From Spirogloea muscicola (lineage: Eukaryota > Streptophyta > Zygnematophyceae > Spirogloeales > Spirogloeaceae): a stretch of DNA of 24,582 bases. The position numbers and the translations under genes were made by a program. The stretch covers positions 68,443 to 93,024 of the forward strand of contig WELB01000185.1 of assembly GCA_009602725.1 (NCBI GenBank). Direction: 5' to 3'. Below the pieces are notes generated by a model. The model was not told the origin of the DNA. It did not search any database and was given only the letters and a program-made list of their open reading frames with translations. This document shows, one piece after another, positions 1 through 9,914 of this stretch (position 1 is its first letter; every line of letters begins with the position of its first letter).

Positions 1-215
<215 letters not shown>

Positions 216-499
216 CCTCCTCACCCCCCAGCACAGACCTCAACCTGCCACCCAGTACCCAACCCCCCACTTCACTGCTGCTACTCTGTCTGAACTGCTG
301 GTGAGACAGCCCCCCCCCACCCTCTTGCCTGAGAGCAGCTTCAAGACAACCACAGCCCACGCCGCCAATTCACGATCTCTTGCAATCCTAGCGGCCCAGC
401 ACAGCAGCTGCACACGCTCTCCGCCCCGCCATCTCAACGACAGCTGCATCTGGGTAGCAGCGGCAGCGCGCTCCGGTTGTGGCGGCGGCGGCGGCGGCG

Positions 500-3400
500 A
501 TGGGCCGGCCCGTCGCCGACCTGCGGCTGGACGACGACCGCTACGTGGCGCTGCTCGCCAAGCTCGTGGGCGAGGCCCGGCACCTGCAGGCAAGGGCACC
601 AAAATGCCTAACCCATTTCCCTCCCTCCCCATATCTGTTACTGACTGGTCCCCTGATGATTTCCATAGTCCTTCATAACATATTCACGACAACTTGTCGC
701 AGCTTTCAGCCACCACCATTGCTAGCTACCGTCGCTCACTGCCAGTCTGCAATGCGCAGAACAACCCGCCGGAGAACGTGCCCAAGGAGGACCGTGCCGG
801 CCGCCACGTGCTCGACCTCCTGAGGCCGCTCAGGCGAGGCCTCTGCTCCATAGTGTGGACTTTGGGATTCACTATCAGACTTTTCCAGTAGATTAGCTCG
901 ATCACCTACTTAATCAATTCTCAAACTCGAATCCGAAATCAATGCATTGTGACAGGTCGATCTCGCTCTGTTTGTAAGACATTCCGTCTTTCCCGTGTTG
1001 ATTTCCGTCAATTAGCTTCACGAGGTGCTTAATTAGGTAGAAGAACTCCTGGGAGAGGGCGTTCTGCCGTTGCAGCAACGTCGTCGGCAGCAGCAGCGGC
1101 GGCAGCGGCAGCGGCAGCGGCTGAGGCTGCGTCTGCCTGCTGCCGCAGTGAGGAGGAGGGAGGCCCGCTGCGGGTGCGCCACGTGGCCTACGCCGAGGGC
1201 CGGGGGAACATCATCGTCGAGTACCCCGGCGACGACCCCGACCGCATCGTCTCGTTCGTCGGCTGCCACCTCGACGTCGTCACCGCCAACCCAGACGACT
1301 GGGTGTGCTCCTAAACCCTAACTCTAACCCTAATCCTAATCCTAGATTCCTAAACCCTAACCCTAACCCTTAATCATCGTCCCCTGAGCCCTGCCACGCT
1401 GCCGCCCTTGTGTTGAGCTCTGATCCCAAAGCTGCAACTTGAGAGTCCACAGCTACACTGCCGACCTTGGTTGCATGGCTGCTGCTGGCATCGCATATGA
1501 TCAGTCGTTGTCACTATGTGTATGCTGGGTAGCAGTCTACTCATTGACATTGTAGATTTCTGTAGTATCTAACATGATTGTTATGAGCAAGTTACGGCAG
1601 CAAGATGGCAGAAGCACAAATGGCACAGATAGTTCACAGACGCGGTTGGTCAGACCAAAGTGTACATTGCTTGGCCTTCAGGGGAAGCTTCACTCGACTA
1701 ACTGCCATTTATTGCTTGTCCTGATACTGCACGCGGCTGCCTCCAGGACTTTGACCCGTTTGCGCTGAGCGTGGAGGGCGACAAGCTACGTGGCCGCGGC
1801 ACGACCGACTGCCTCGGCCACGTCGCGCTCGTCACCGAGCTCTTCCGGCAGCTCGCCGAGGAGCGGCCCGCCCTGCGCCCGAGCGTCGTCGGCGTATTCA
1901 TGGCCAACGAGGAGAACTCGTCAGCGCTCGGCGTCGGTATTGATGCCATGGTGCGGGACGGGCTGCTGGACAAGCTCAAGGCTGGCCCTGTGTGATACCA
2001 CTAACTGCCCTCCCTGTCTCTAAAACCCCCCTCCTCCCTTCCTCCCTCCCTCCCTCCTAATATCGCATCCTCTGCTCTCTTGCTCCTTCCTCTTCCTTTG
2101 CTTCTCTCCACCCCCTTCCACTAACCTGTGTCATTGCACTTAGTATCACCTAGTGTCACCTCCTTGGTGACACTAAGTCACCGCTTGTCACATGCCCATC
2201 TGTCATAGCACTTCATGGAGCTATCTTACAAAAGCTGGCATCGTCCTTCGCCTCTGCCTGCCACCTTCTTAATGTCGGCTAGAAGCTCTTTGTTGCACAA
2301 TCAGGACAATGTCTATTTATAACTCACTTCACCTGCCATCTGCTGGCGTCGCGGCTCGCACCAAGCAGCTTCTGGGTGGACGTTGCGGACAAGCAGCCGT
2401 GCATCGGCACCGGCGGCATGGCCGCCTGGACGCTGCGGGCGTCCGGCAAGCTCTTCCACTCGGGCCTCCCCCACAAGGTGGTCACTGCCCTTTGCCTCCG
2501 AGCCCCGCCATGCCCCTCACGACCCAAGTGACTGCAAGCATCTGCGCCCGTGGTGCTACCAGTGAATGACCAGCGCCAAGCTTTGTCCTCACAATCAGCT
2601 TCATCCTACCACGTAGTCTTGATCCCTTATGTAGATATAATTCCATAAATAATTTGATGGGTTCATTGTCTGTTTCCTCATGAGCTCAGATGCTCGTTAC
2701 GCCACTGCAATTGCAATCATGCTTCCAGCCGTGTCCACAGCATTGCAATGCATTGTCAACAAGGTCACATCCTCTTCTTTGTTGGTTCACTGTGCCGTCA
2801 GGCTATCAACCCACTGGAGCTGGCTATGGAGGCCCTGGCGGAGGTCCAGCGTCGCTTCTATGCAGAGTTCCCGCCACACGCCGAGGAGGCGCGCTACGGC
2901 TTTGCCACGCCGTCCACAATGAAGCCCACCCAGTGGAGCTGTGCGTGGCACTGCCTCAGCTTCCTGCAAGACACGCAAGAGCGTGCCGAGCTGGTCATAT
3001 GCCTGCTGGATGCTGCTTAGATGCAAATGGAATTTACTCGGACTGACATAGTGCAGTGTATGTCTTATTGGGTATCCTGTTGCGCTTTGAAGCGACATGT
3101 AAGGTCAAGGCTTTGTACCCTGATGTATGATGTGCAGACCCTGGCGGGAGCATCAACCAGATCCCGGGCGAGTGCACCATCTCAGGCGACTGCCGCATCA
3201 CGCCATTCTACAGGTGCCTGGTACCAGGAGAGTCGAGGCTGCTCTGCAGTCAAGTCGCTTGTGAAGTAGCTGCCTTGGACAGGATTCCAGCAACTTAGAC
3301 TGTTCGGCATAGTATGATAGCGCTTCCACATTATCAGATAAGAACTCTTGCTTCTGAGTGCAAGAAACACATTCTGTTTTGATGATAACAGCAGCTATTT

Positions 3401-4564
3401 TAAGCATGTAGAAAATCTGCTCCTGTTGTGGCCCAGCACTGCTGAAGTGGTGAAAAAAGTGACTGCTTACGTGGAGGACATCGACGCCAACTTGGACAAG
3501 CTCGCAACCCGGGGGCCGTGCTCACGCTACGACCTCCCAGACGAGGACCTGCGTGGAAGGTGCAGCTGCGCTGGATCTCCTATTTGATTGCCAGTAGCAC
3601 TCACGATGCGGCTTGCTAACTCTTCAAGAGCGTACTGCTCACCAAGTTCTACATGCTGCTGCTCTCCTCTTATCCTCTATACTCTCTGCATGATCTCCTC
3701 TATCTTTCAGCACAATTCTCCTTGCCCCTCCTCACTGCCTCACTTTCTATCGTCCCCTCTTTCCCTGCCTCCCCGTCTCTGCAAGTCCTCACTTGAATGA
3801 CACCTCCAAGTTTGCAGATGTGCAACCTCCACTGCCAGGTAAAGACAGAGGAATTAGTGTTTTGGGCCTGGCTTGACGTTCAGTGGGGATGGCATTGGCT
3901 GACTGGCAGGGTGAGCATCGAGTTTGAGGAGGTGCAGATGTCGGGCGTCGCGTGCCGCCTCGACTCGCCGGGGTTCAAGGCGTTGTGCGCGGCGACCGAG
4001 GCGGTCGTGGGTCACGTCGCGCCCTACTCCATAACCGGCTCGCTCCCCCTCATCCGCGAGCTCCAGGACGCCGGCTTCGACGTCCAGACTGTTGGCTATG
4101 GTGAGCTCCGCCTGCCAAGCACTGTGATCTGGACAAGGCCTCTCCTTTGGCCAGATGTTTCGCCACAACGCAGTACCACAGTACCTACCAACTTAAGCAC
4201 TGATCCAGCCAGCACAAAACCCGCCATCAATACCAGTAATACCAGTGAACGGTCACCTTTGCAACTTCGCAACATTGCAGCCTTGCATTGATCCGACATT
4301 GAAGCACCTTGCTTACTTTGATGTGATAAGTCTGTGGGTTGGCGAACCTGCCGCCTGCCATCAAGCTAAGGAATGCAAGGATTCTACCGTGACAAGGCAG
4401 CGGTCCAGAGTGCCCCTGCCAACTGACTGCTCTAAGCTTGTGCATTCTCTGCGGCAGGCGTGATGGCAACATACCACGCGCGCAATGAATACTGCCTGCT
4501 GTCCGACTTTCAACAGGGTTTCCGCGTTCTCTGTCACATCATTGAGCAGCTGAATGGCGCGTGA
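500..4564 (+). CDS. Acetylornithine deacetylase, M20 metallopeptidase family (10 exons, complete)
   Basis: Predicted to hydrolyse N2-acetylornithine to ornithine and acetate in arginine biosynthesis; the plant protein of this family is the basis of the call. Exons: 500-589, 760-833, 1149-1302, 1747-1991, 2369-2477, 2802-2940, 3138-3213, 3437-3559, 3910-4100, 4458-4564. All phases agree and give 435 residues, the usual plant length (about 440). Metal and catalytic residues of the M20 fold are visible: HLD (His95, Asp97), RGRGTTDCLGH (Asp127), NEEN (Glu161, Glu162), LFHSG, and TYHARNEY (His407). Segments such as GRGNIIVEYPG, FATPSTMKPTQW, INQIPGEC and GFDVQTVGYG match plant homologues nearly residue for residue. 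ATG500 is chosen because the frame upstream is only an alanine-coding GCG run without another ATG. No transit peptide is obvious. Introns 1 (590-759) and 2 (834-1148) begin with GC; the other seven are GT-AG. It is convergent with the STIG1-like gene. The specific substrate is inferred from the family. Confidence 0.93.
1086..1140 (+). repeat. GGCAGC-type repeat before the intron 2 acceptor
   Basis: Degenerate CAG/CGG trinucleotide repeat inside intron 2 of the acetylornithine deacetylase gene, ending just before the acceptor at 1148. It supplies many CAG triplets that could act as alternative acceptors. Only the acceptor at 1148 restores the expected reading frame and protein sequence. Confidence 0.7.
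1311..1375 (+). repeat. Degenerate telomere-type repeat inside intron 3
   Basis: About eight CCCTAA/CCCTAAA-like units (CTAAACCCTAA, CTAACCCTAA, CCTAATCCTAA and so on), beginning eight bases after the GT donor of intron 3 of the acetylornithine deacetylase gene. These are plant-type telomere motifs. Short interstitial telomere motifs (telo-boxes) are common near plant promoters and introns, but this stretch of about 65 bases is longer than a single box. Confidence 0.85.
2151..2175. repeat. Perfect 10-bp inverted repeat in intron 4
   Basis: TAGTGTCACC, a five-base loop TCCTT, then GGTGACACTA. It lies inside intron 4 of the acetylornithine deacetylase gene, downstream of a pyrimidine-rich tract. 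No gene or family is attached to it. Confidence 0.9.
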
Positions 4565-6031
4565 CGCAACAGCCAGCGCTGAGCTCCATGAGTTCCCTCC
4601 TTTGCGTGTCAATACCATTGCTTACCTCTGTCTATTACTGCCACTGTGCGAGCTTCTGCTACAAGCAGGTCGTAGGTGGAATCAACTGTGATGGTCATGT
4701 CACTGCTACATATTCAATCTATCTCAAGGCGAATACATTGAAGCGTCCTTGTAGCTTGTTATACATGTTAGATCTGAATCAAGGCGAACACTAAGTGTCC
4801 TTGCAGCTTGTCACAGCCTTTGCCTCATCAAACTCTGGCAAAATACACTGGTAGAGAACAAGGGCTAATACATTTAATTACTTAACAATCTGCTGGTGGC
4901 AATATGCTGCCCCATATTCACCAGCAAGGAATCCATGATCAGCAAGCTTCAACTTCTGGAAGATTGGGGCCTGTATAGTAATCCTTGTTACTTCTCAACC
5001 AATTATTTATTATCTCCAATACACACTTGAAACTGCAAGGGTATGTCATACTGCTGCTGTAGGACTGAGCAATGGAAAGCTTCCAAAGATAGATTGCGAC
5101 AAATTACGCAGACTAATATATTCACTAATATATTCACAAGTCCAAGAACCAGATCATCCCACACATTGAATTTGATAACAATGAGGATAACATGGCACAA
5201 CTCAAGTATGTGCTTGCAACCAATAGCAGCATCCAGACAGGTGATCACATACACCAAATAGGACCAGCAAAGAGAATAAATAGGCTGATAAATACATCAG
5301 GCTGGGAAGAGGACCATGCAACAGTTCAGAGCCACCTGGCAGCCAGCATGCCACACGAACTTCAGGCGGCGGGACAGGCGCCAGATGGATGCCACAAGGG
5401 TCCAACAGAGAATGGGGCGCTACTACAACTCCTAAGACAATTTGCTATGGGAAGAACCTAAGCGGGCGCCCATGAGCGGGGTCATGACGCCAGCCCACCT
5501 CAGAGAGAGGAGGGCGGCGGCGTCTGCCCCTTTCCACATGTTTGGCAGGCACAACCATGCAGCCACTGCCGCCAGCCATGCCTGGCGCCTGTCTTTACTA
5601 TGCTGCCACCGACGTGCCATGGAGGGCGAGAGCCGTGATCCTAGTCTAGTCTTTGGAAAAAAAGAAAGCGCGGGCGCGGGAGGTGAGGTGCAAGACACAG
5701 CATGCAGCCAAGATGGAGGAAGGAGGCGGAAGAGAGATAGTGCGCCACCGCCGCCACGGTGAGCCTCCAACGTCAGACTGACCTCCTTCCTCACACCATC
5801 CTTTGTGCCAGCCACCTCCCTCCAACCTCCGCAACCCACTTCGTGCTTGCTCCCGTCTTCCCACCAGGTGCAGTGCCTCACATGATCAGCGAGCCAGACG
5901 TGAGACTTCATGTTCTGCTTCCGCCAGCCTGCCAAAGGTCACCATTGCCACTGCCTGCCCTTGCCCAAGACCTTCGGCCGAGAGCAAGAGCTGCCCGAAG
6001 CTGGCTCGCCACTGCCTCTCACCTCCTCCAC
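4565..6031. other. Intergenic region between convergent genes; no gene seen
   Basis: It follows the stop of the acetylornithine deacetylase gene and runs to the stop of the STIG1-like gene on the opposite strand, so both 3' untranslated regions should lie here. The 4800-5300 part is AT-rich, with a 12-base direct duplication (CTAATATATTCA twice) near 5112-5135. The 5450-6000 part is more GC-rich, with open frames that show no recognisable protein. Confidence 0.6.
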
Positions 6032-7106
6032 TTAGTAATTGCAGATACCAAACTGGCAGGTGGGCACTGGGTGCGTCGCGTCAGGCACACACTTGACACC
6101 GCACTTGCCACAGTTGTTCGCGTCCACAAGCAGGTTCGAGCAGGTGCCGTTGCAGCAGGTCAGGCCAAAGCCGCACACGTTGAAGCAGAAGCCGCAGTTG
6201 GTGAGCGATGTGGACGTGTCCACGCATGACTTGCTGCGACACGCACAGAGAGGGGGGAGGCGTAAGGTGCATGGAATGATGAGCTAGAATAGAAGCGTAA
6301 GGAGAGGAGGACAGGAAAGATAGGGAGGACGAAGAAGACAGGACACAGCTGAACGAAGTCCAGACACCAGTGCTTTCTACAAGCAAATAATAGCTAATAG
6401 CTAGTCAAGACACAAGCTTGAACTTGTCCCAAGTTCATATCCTAAGCTCAGCGGCGATGCAAAGCAGTTCCATTTTTAGTGTGAGGAAGGGTGAGCACTT
6501 GGTTGATGAGAACAAAAAGGTCACCTGCAGCAAGTCGGGGAGAAGACGGGGTTGTATCGGGGATCGAGGCAGATGGACGCGTTCTTGTTGCAGTTCTTGT
6601 GGCCAAACTTGTTGGGGTGGTGGCCCGTGCCTGCAGCAAGCAAGGCAAAATGTGAGCTCCGGCTGGCAGACCACGCAAGTGGAAAAGCCAGTCCAGCCCA
6701 AGACTGGACCCTCACTGGCAGAAGACATGACATGACAGGAGTGGCAGGAGACAGCGGGCATTCTGGTAAGGCCATCTGAGATGAAGCAACTCTAGACATA
6801 CGTACGTTTGAATCTGAGCAGAAAGGCAGCAGCTGTCGCGTCGCCAAGCGAGGCGAGACGACTCAGTGGGAAAAGGAAGGGGCCAGGAGAGAGGGGAGGG
6901 GGGGGGGAGGGGGCACCTGGCGGGTGGTGCCCGACGCCGGGAGGGTGGTGGCCGGCTATGACGCCGAAGGCGTTGAAGCCGTGCATGCCCTTGGTGGGAT
7001 CGCCGGCGTTGAAGGTCAGCTTGGGCTTCTTGGCGTCGACCGAGGCAGCGGCGGCGAGCGCGAGCACGAGCACAGCCGCGAGCAGGAACCTCGGCGAGGC
7101 GGCCAT
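6032..7106 (-). CDS. STIG1-like secreted cysteine-rich protein (3 exons, complete)
   Basis: Exons on the minus strand: 7106-6917, 6630-6525, 6233-6032. All introns are GT-AG, phases agree, and the product is 165 residues. It starts with a signal peptide (MAASPRFLLAAVLVLALAAA), so it should be secreted. A Gly-His-Pro-rich linker with three GHHP units (HHPPGVGHHPPGTGHHPNK) follows, split by intron 1. The C-terminal half has the STIG1 cysteine pattern: NCGFCFNVCGFGLTCC, NGTCSNLL, NNCGKCGVKC, then a final C-NY. In flowering plants STIG1 proteins act in stigma exudate and pollen tube growth; the wider family is apoplastic with mostly unknown roles, so a stigma function should not be read into this one. 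Most members I recall are intronless and near 140 residues; this one has two introns and the His-Pro linker. ATG7106 is chosen because the signal peptide begins there. Confidence 0.88.
6868..6914 (+). other. G-rich tract in intron 1 of the STIG1-like gene
   Basis: Several runs of three to eleven G on the plus strand, ending two bases from the intron 1 donor of the minus-strand STIG1-like gene. Such a tract could form a G-quadruplex in the DNA template strand. This is a sequence property, not a demonstrated element. Confidence 0.6.
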
Positions 7107-7431
7107 CGCAGCCTCCGCGAGCCGCACGAGCCGCCGCGCTCCGCGCTCGCTGAGCAGCCGAGCGGCGCTCGTCCCGGCGACCACCGACGAGTCCCGGACG
7201 CCTGCTGGCGCTGCTCTCCCTGCTGCTCCCGGCAGAAGCTCCCGGCGCGGCTGCGCCCGGAGAGCTGTGCGCGCACGGGCTCCGCGGCTGCTGCAACGAC
7301 GACGGCGGCGGCGCCGACGGGGGCGGAGACGGCGGCGGGCTAGGGCGGGCTTGGCGGCGAGGGAGGCCGAGGAAGGCGTGAGGGTGAGGAGTGAGAGGAT
7401 GGGGCGGAGTGGGGGAGGGGCTAGCTCAAGA

Positions 7432-7432
7432 N
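7432..7432. other. Ambiguous base (N)
   Basis: Single undetermined base in the GC-rich DNA upstream of the STIG1-like gene. It breaks reading frames locally, but no gene is called across it. Confidence 0.99.
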
Positions 7433-7472
7433 CGGCCTGCGCCCGTTCAAGACGACGGCCAAGCTCCCCCCC

Positions 7473-7520
7473 ACACGTGTCGCCGCCGCGCCGCGCCGCG
7501 CGGAGGGCGCGCCACGTGGC
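7473..7520. promoter_or_regulatory. G-box/ABRE-type palindromes upstream of the STIG1-like gene
   Basis: ACACGTGT at 7473-7480 and GCCACGTGGC at 7511-7520, both perfect palindromes with the ACGTG core bound by plant bZIP and bHLH factors. They lie 370-415 bases upstream of the STIG1-like ATG on the minus strand, in GC-rich DNA with no good open gene. Regulation by abscisic acid or light is a possibility from the motif only. Confidence 0.45.
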
Positions 7521-8420
7521 CCGGCTTCCCGCGGGCCGATCTGGGGCGGGATCGCCATCCCGCGGCGGGGATGGACGCGACCCGCCGTTAGGTTACACTG
7601 ACTGTACAGGTTAGAGTAACTGCTGGCGTTATGTCATGTCAACGGTACTGAGTGGGGGAGGCGGGGGCTTGCCGGATGGGCCGCCCGGGCGCACGCGTGC
7701 GCCCCAGACGTGCCCTGGTTATCCCGTCGAGGGGGGAGCTCGAGATAACCGTGGTAACCTGTATTGCTCCACGGCCCGGGAAATCGTGCCCGTTGCGGGG
7801 TGCGCGGTCACCGGGCGGTCAGGTCGCGGTGACGGCGGCGAAGACCGCGCCGAAATCACCGCGGCGCCGTCCGATCTGCCCGCCCCGGGGCTTGGCCAGC
7901 CGTCGGATGGCCCCCGGCGCGCAAGCGGCCGCCTTGGCGGCCTTGGCGGCCCCCCGCGGAGCTTGGCGCCCGGCGGTATCCGTCTTAACCTAATTGAAAT
8001 CTCTTAGAGCCGCCCCCGCCCCCCTCAACTCTCCCGCGCCCGTTCAACGGCTGCCCGCGTCGGGCGGCCCGCCGCCGATGGAGGGACCCATCCGACGATT
8101 CCAAAAGTGCCATGTGGCTAGCTCGGTGCCGTCCCACGTGGCAATCGTTGCTTCGCGGCGCGATGATAAGGAGGCCACGTACCCGAGCTGCCACGTGCGG
8201 GTTGCGTACGGCCGGGGGTTGGGATTCGTCCCCGGCAGCGTCAGCTGGGTGACACTCGCCTTCGTCAGCGGGGTGACACCCGCCCCGTGAGAGGCTGGGC
8301 CTGGATTGTCCCAGGAGTGGGGCCCCGCCGTCGTGGGAAGCGTCCTTTCGTCCTTTCATCCGTCGTGCCTGTCGTCACCGGTTGCTGGAAGCTGAGCTTT
8401 CCCGAAGCCTTCCATGGCCA
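7521..8420. other. GC-rich upstream DNA with further CACGTG motifs; no gene supported
   Basis: Very GC-rich. Several open frames of 60-120 codons overlap here on both strands but show no recognisable protein. CACGTG occurs at 8135-8140 and 8192-8197, with CACGTA at 8176-8181. A 21-base tandem pair (GTCAGC-T/G-GGGTGACAC-T/C-CGCC, 24-base period) lies at 8240-8284. It resembles distal promoter DNA of the STIG1-like gene, or of a lost gene. Confidence 0.4.
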
Positions 8421-8610
8421 CACGCCTTGCACCTGCGTGCCGGCCGTGCTCAGAGGAAGTGCTCGCCCAAAGCCAGCCCAAAAATAATGGACAATGTCCA
8501 AAGCCAAAAGGAAGGTTCTAGCTGCAGCCGGCTTTCGTCAGGAGGATACTTTCCCGGCAGCTAGTCTGTCGGATTTGAGGCTCCTCACTCGTGACTGCTG
8601 AGTGATCCAT
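8421..8610 (+). repeat. Tail-exon repeat copy 1, interrupted by a 70-bp hairpin module
   Basis: CACCTGCGTGCCGGCCGTGC encodes HLRAGRA up to 8450. The frame resumes at 8521 with AAAGFRQEDTFPAAS, then SLSDLRLLTRDC and TGA at 8599-8601. This aligns to the other copies (for example RAGRA-AAAS...FPAAS, and SLSDLRLLSRGY). Between the halves, 8451-8520 is extra DNA containing AAAGCCAGCCCAAAAA, a remnant of the hairpin repeat in reverse orientation. A related string (GGACAACGTCCAAAGAGCC) occurs near 17790. I read this as insertion of the hairpin module into a tail-exon copy. Confidence 0.6.
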
Positions 8611-8700
8611 CCTCCCCTTGTTCTGACAGCATCTTCAGGCCCCTTTGTAGCTGCTAAACGCTTGTAGGCAGGCCCCTACGAACCTTTGCCAATTCTTTTT

Positions 8701-9054
8701 GGGCTGGCTTTTCGCAGCCCTTGCTCCCATTGGGAGTGCCACTTCTTCTTTCCGGCTTCTAGCTGTTCGGATGCGCCGCTCCTCGCTCGTGGTCACCAAA
8801 GTACTTCGTCCCACCGGGCAAGCTTTGCGACACGCGCTTTTGGCCCCTTCGGTTCTTGTCAGGCTGGCTGTTCACAGCCCTTGCCCCTTCTGGGAGAGCA
8901 ACTTCTTCCCGAGCTTTCCGGAATTTGACCTTGTGAAATTGTTTGTCGGGCTGGCTGCTCACAGCCCGGGCCACCCCTTTTGTACCTGGCCATTTGGCCT
9001 ACATTTCTTTCTAATACACGATCTTTCTCCTTTCCGGGCTGGCCTTTCCCAGCC
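8701..9054 (+). repeat. Cluster of GGGCTG...CAGCCC hairpin repeats
   Basis: Four forward copies: 8701-8720, 8861-8880, 8948-8967 and 9036-9054. Each has a six-base inverted repeat GGGCTG/CAGCCC (first base varies) around an eight-base loop beginning GCT or GCC. Shared flanks (CTTGCCCC-TTCTGGGAGAGC, or TTGTACCTGGCCATTTGGCC) recur elsewhere, so the hairpin is the most conserved part of a longer module of roughly 60-90 bases. No long reading frame is supported here. Confidence 0.75.
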
Positions 9055-9128
9055 ACCAGTCAATCTGGCCGCGCTTTCTTTCCGGGCAAGCTCAGAGACG
9101 GCGCTTTTGGACCCCTAGTGCCTTTGAC

Positions 9129-9233
9129 CAGAAAGCTGGGCAAGCTCTAGTTGGTGGCAGAAGGGCTTCGTTTCTGGTATCTAGTATTCATGCATCGATC
9201 GGTGACCTTTATGTTTTGACCCATAGTTACTGA
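9129..9233 (+). repeat. Tail-exon repeat copy 2
   Basis: An open 34-codon tail ending in TGA at 9231-9233: QKAGQALVGGRRASFL, then ASIGDLYVLTHSY-stop. It is followed by the conserved non-coding flank GTAGGTTATGTGCTTGCCTT...TTGGCCATTTGGCC. It aligns codon by codon with copies 3 and 5. Confidence 0.7.
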
Positions 9234-9419
9234 GCGGGTCAATCTGCTGTAGGTTATGTGCTTGCCTTTGTACTTGGCCATTTGGCCTACGGTAATTTCA
9301 AATACACGAAATTTTCCTTCAGGAGAAGAACGACGCTTCCAGGAGAAAGTGCTCGCCCATTGAGGAGAGGGCGGTGGCTGGGAGAGGCCAGCCCAGTGCG
9401 GACCTTGTCAATTCCTTTC

Positions 9420-9439
9420 GGGCTGGCTGTGCACAGCCC
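9420..9439 (+). repeat. Hairpin repeat copy
   Basis: GGGCTGGCTGTGCACAGCCC: stem GGGCTG/CAGCCC, with a palindromic TGTGCACA centre in this copy. It sits about 190 bases downstream of tail-exon copy 2, in the same relative place as the copy at 9834 after tail-exon copy 3. Confidence 0.75.
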
Positions 9440-9516
9440 GACGTGCAGATGTGTTTCTGGCTGAGATGGGCTTGCCAGCTGCATATCTGTCGTTCTTGCG
9501 ACGACAAGTTTTGGCC

Positions 9517-9654
9517 TGCTTGCAGCGTGCTCAGGCTGATACTTTGCACCAGAAAGCTGGGCGAGCTCTAGTTGGTGGCAGAAGGGCGCCGTATCTGTCA
9601 TCTAGTATTCAGGCATCGGCTAGCGACCTTTATGTTTTGACCCGTGGTTACTGA
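9517..9654 (+). repeat. Tail-exon repeat copy 3
   Basis: Open frame CLQRAQADTLHQKAGRALVG, then GRRAPYLSSSIQ and ASASDLYVLTRGY-stop (TGA at 9652-9654). The upstream part aligns with the minus-strand copy at 18096-18254 (SLQHSQALAMHQRAGRALA), so homology extends to about 45 codons. It is followed by the same GTGCTTGCCTTTGTACTTGG flank as copies 2 and 5. Confidence 0.72.
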
Positions 9655-9833
9655 GCGGGTCAATCTGCAGTAGGTCATTAGATGTGCTTGCCTTTGTACT
9701 TGGCCAATATGGCCTTCATTTGATTCGAAGACACGAAATTTTCTTTGAGAGAGCCACTTCTCGGTCAGCCCTTTGGATGAGCTTGATTTTTAGACACTTC
9801 TGGCCCCTTCCAAACTTCGTTCATTCTTTCTCT

Positions 9834-9914
9834 GGGCCGGCCAATGACAGCCATTGCTCTCTACTGGCAGAGTCTTTCGTCCTGTCCGTTACGTTGGGCT
9901 GGCCTCTCACAGCC
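9834..9914 (+). repeat. Two adjacent hairpin repeat copies
   Basis: GGGCCGG...GACAGCC at 9834-9852 and GGGCTGGCCTCTCACAGCC at 9896-9914. Both have the same flank on the right (CATTGCTCT-CTACTGGCAGAG, and CATCGCCTTGCATTGGAAGAG). Confidence 0.7.

Noticed and set aside
240-678. Overlapping open frames of 125-130 codons at the left end
   Set aside because: They are proline/arginine/alanine-rich products of GC-rich DNA on both strands and overlap exon 1 of the acetylornithine deacetylase gene in other frames.
6712-7614. Long GC-rich frames (up to 268 codons) across the STIG1-like 5' region
   Set aside because: Their translations are arginine/alanine/proline low complexity, one crosses the N at 7432, and they are shadows of the signal-peptide exon and its GC-rich promoter.
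7636-8007. 123-codon plus-strand frame and 113-codon overlapping frame
   Set aside because: Two overlapping frames in GC-rich DNA with no domain, start context or splice evidence; long chance frames are expected at this composition.
9129-9165. GGTGGCAGAAGGG as a Pol III A box, making the repeat a SINE
   Set aside because: The match to the A-box consensus is weak, there is no B box downstream in the unit, and the stretch is better explained as codons for the GGRR part of the peptide tail.
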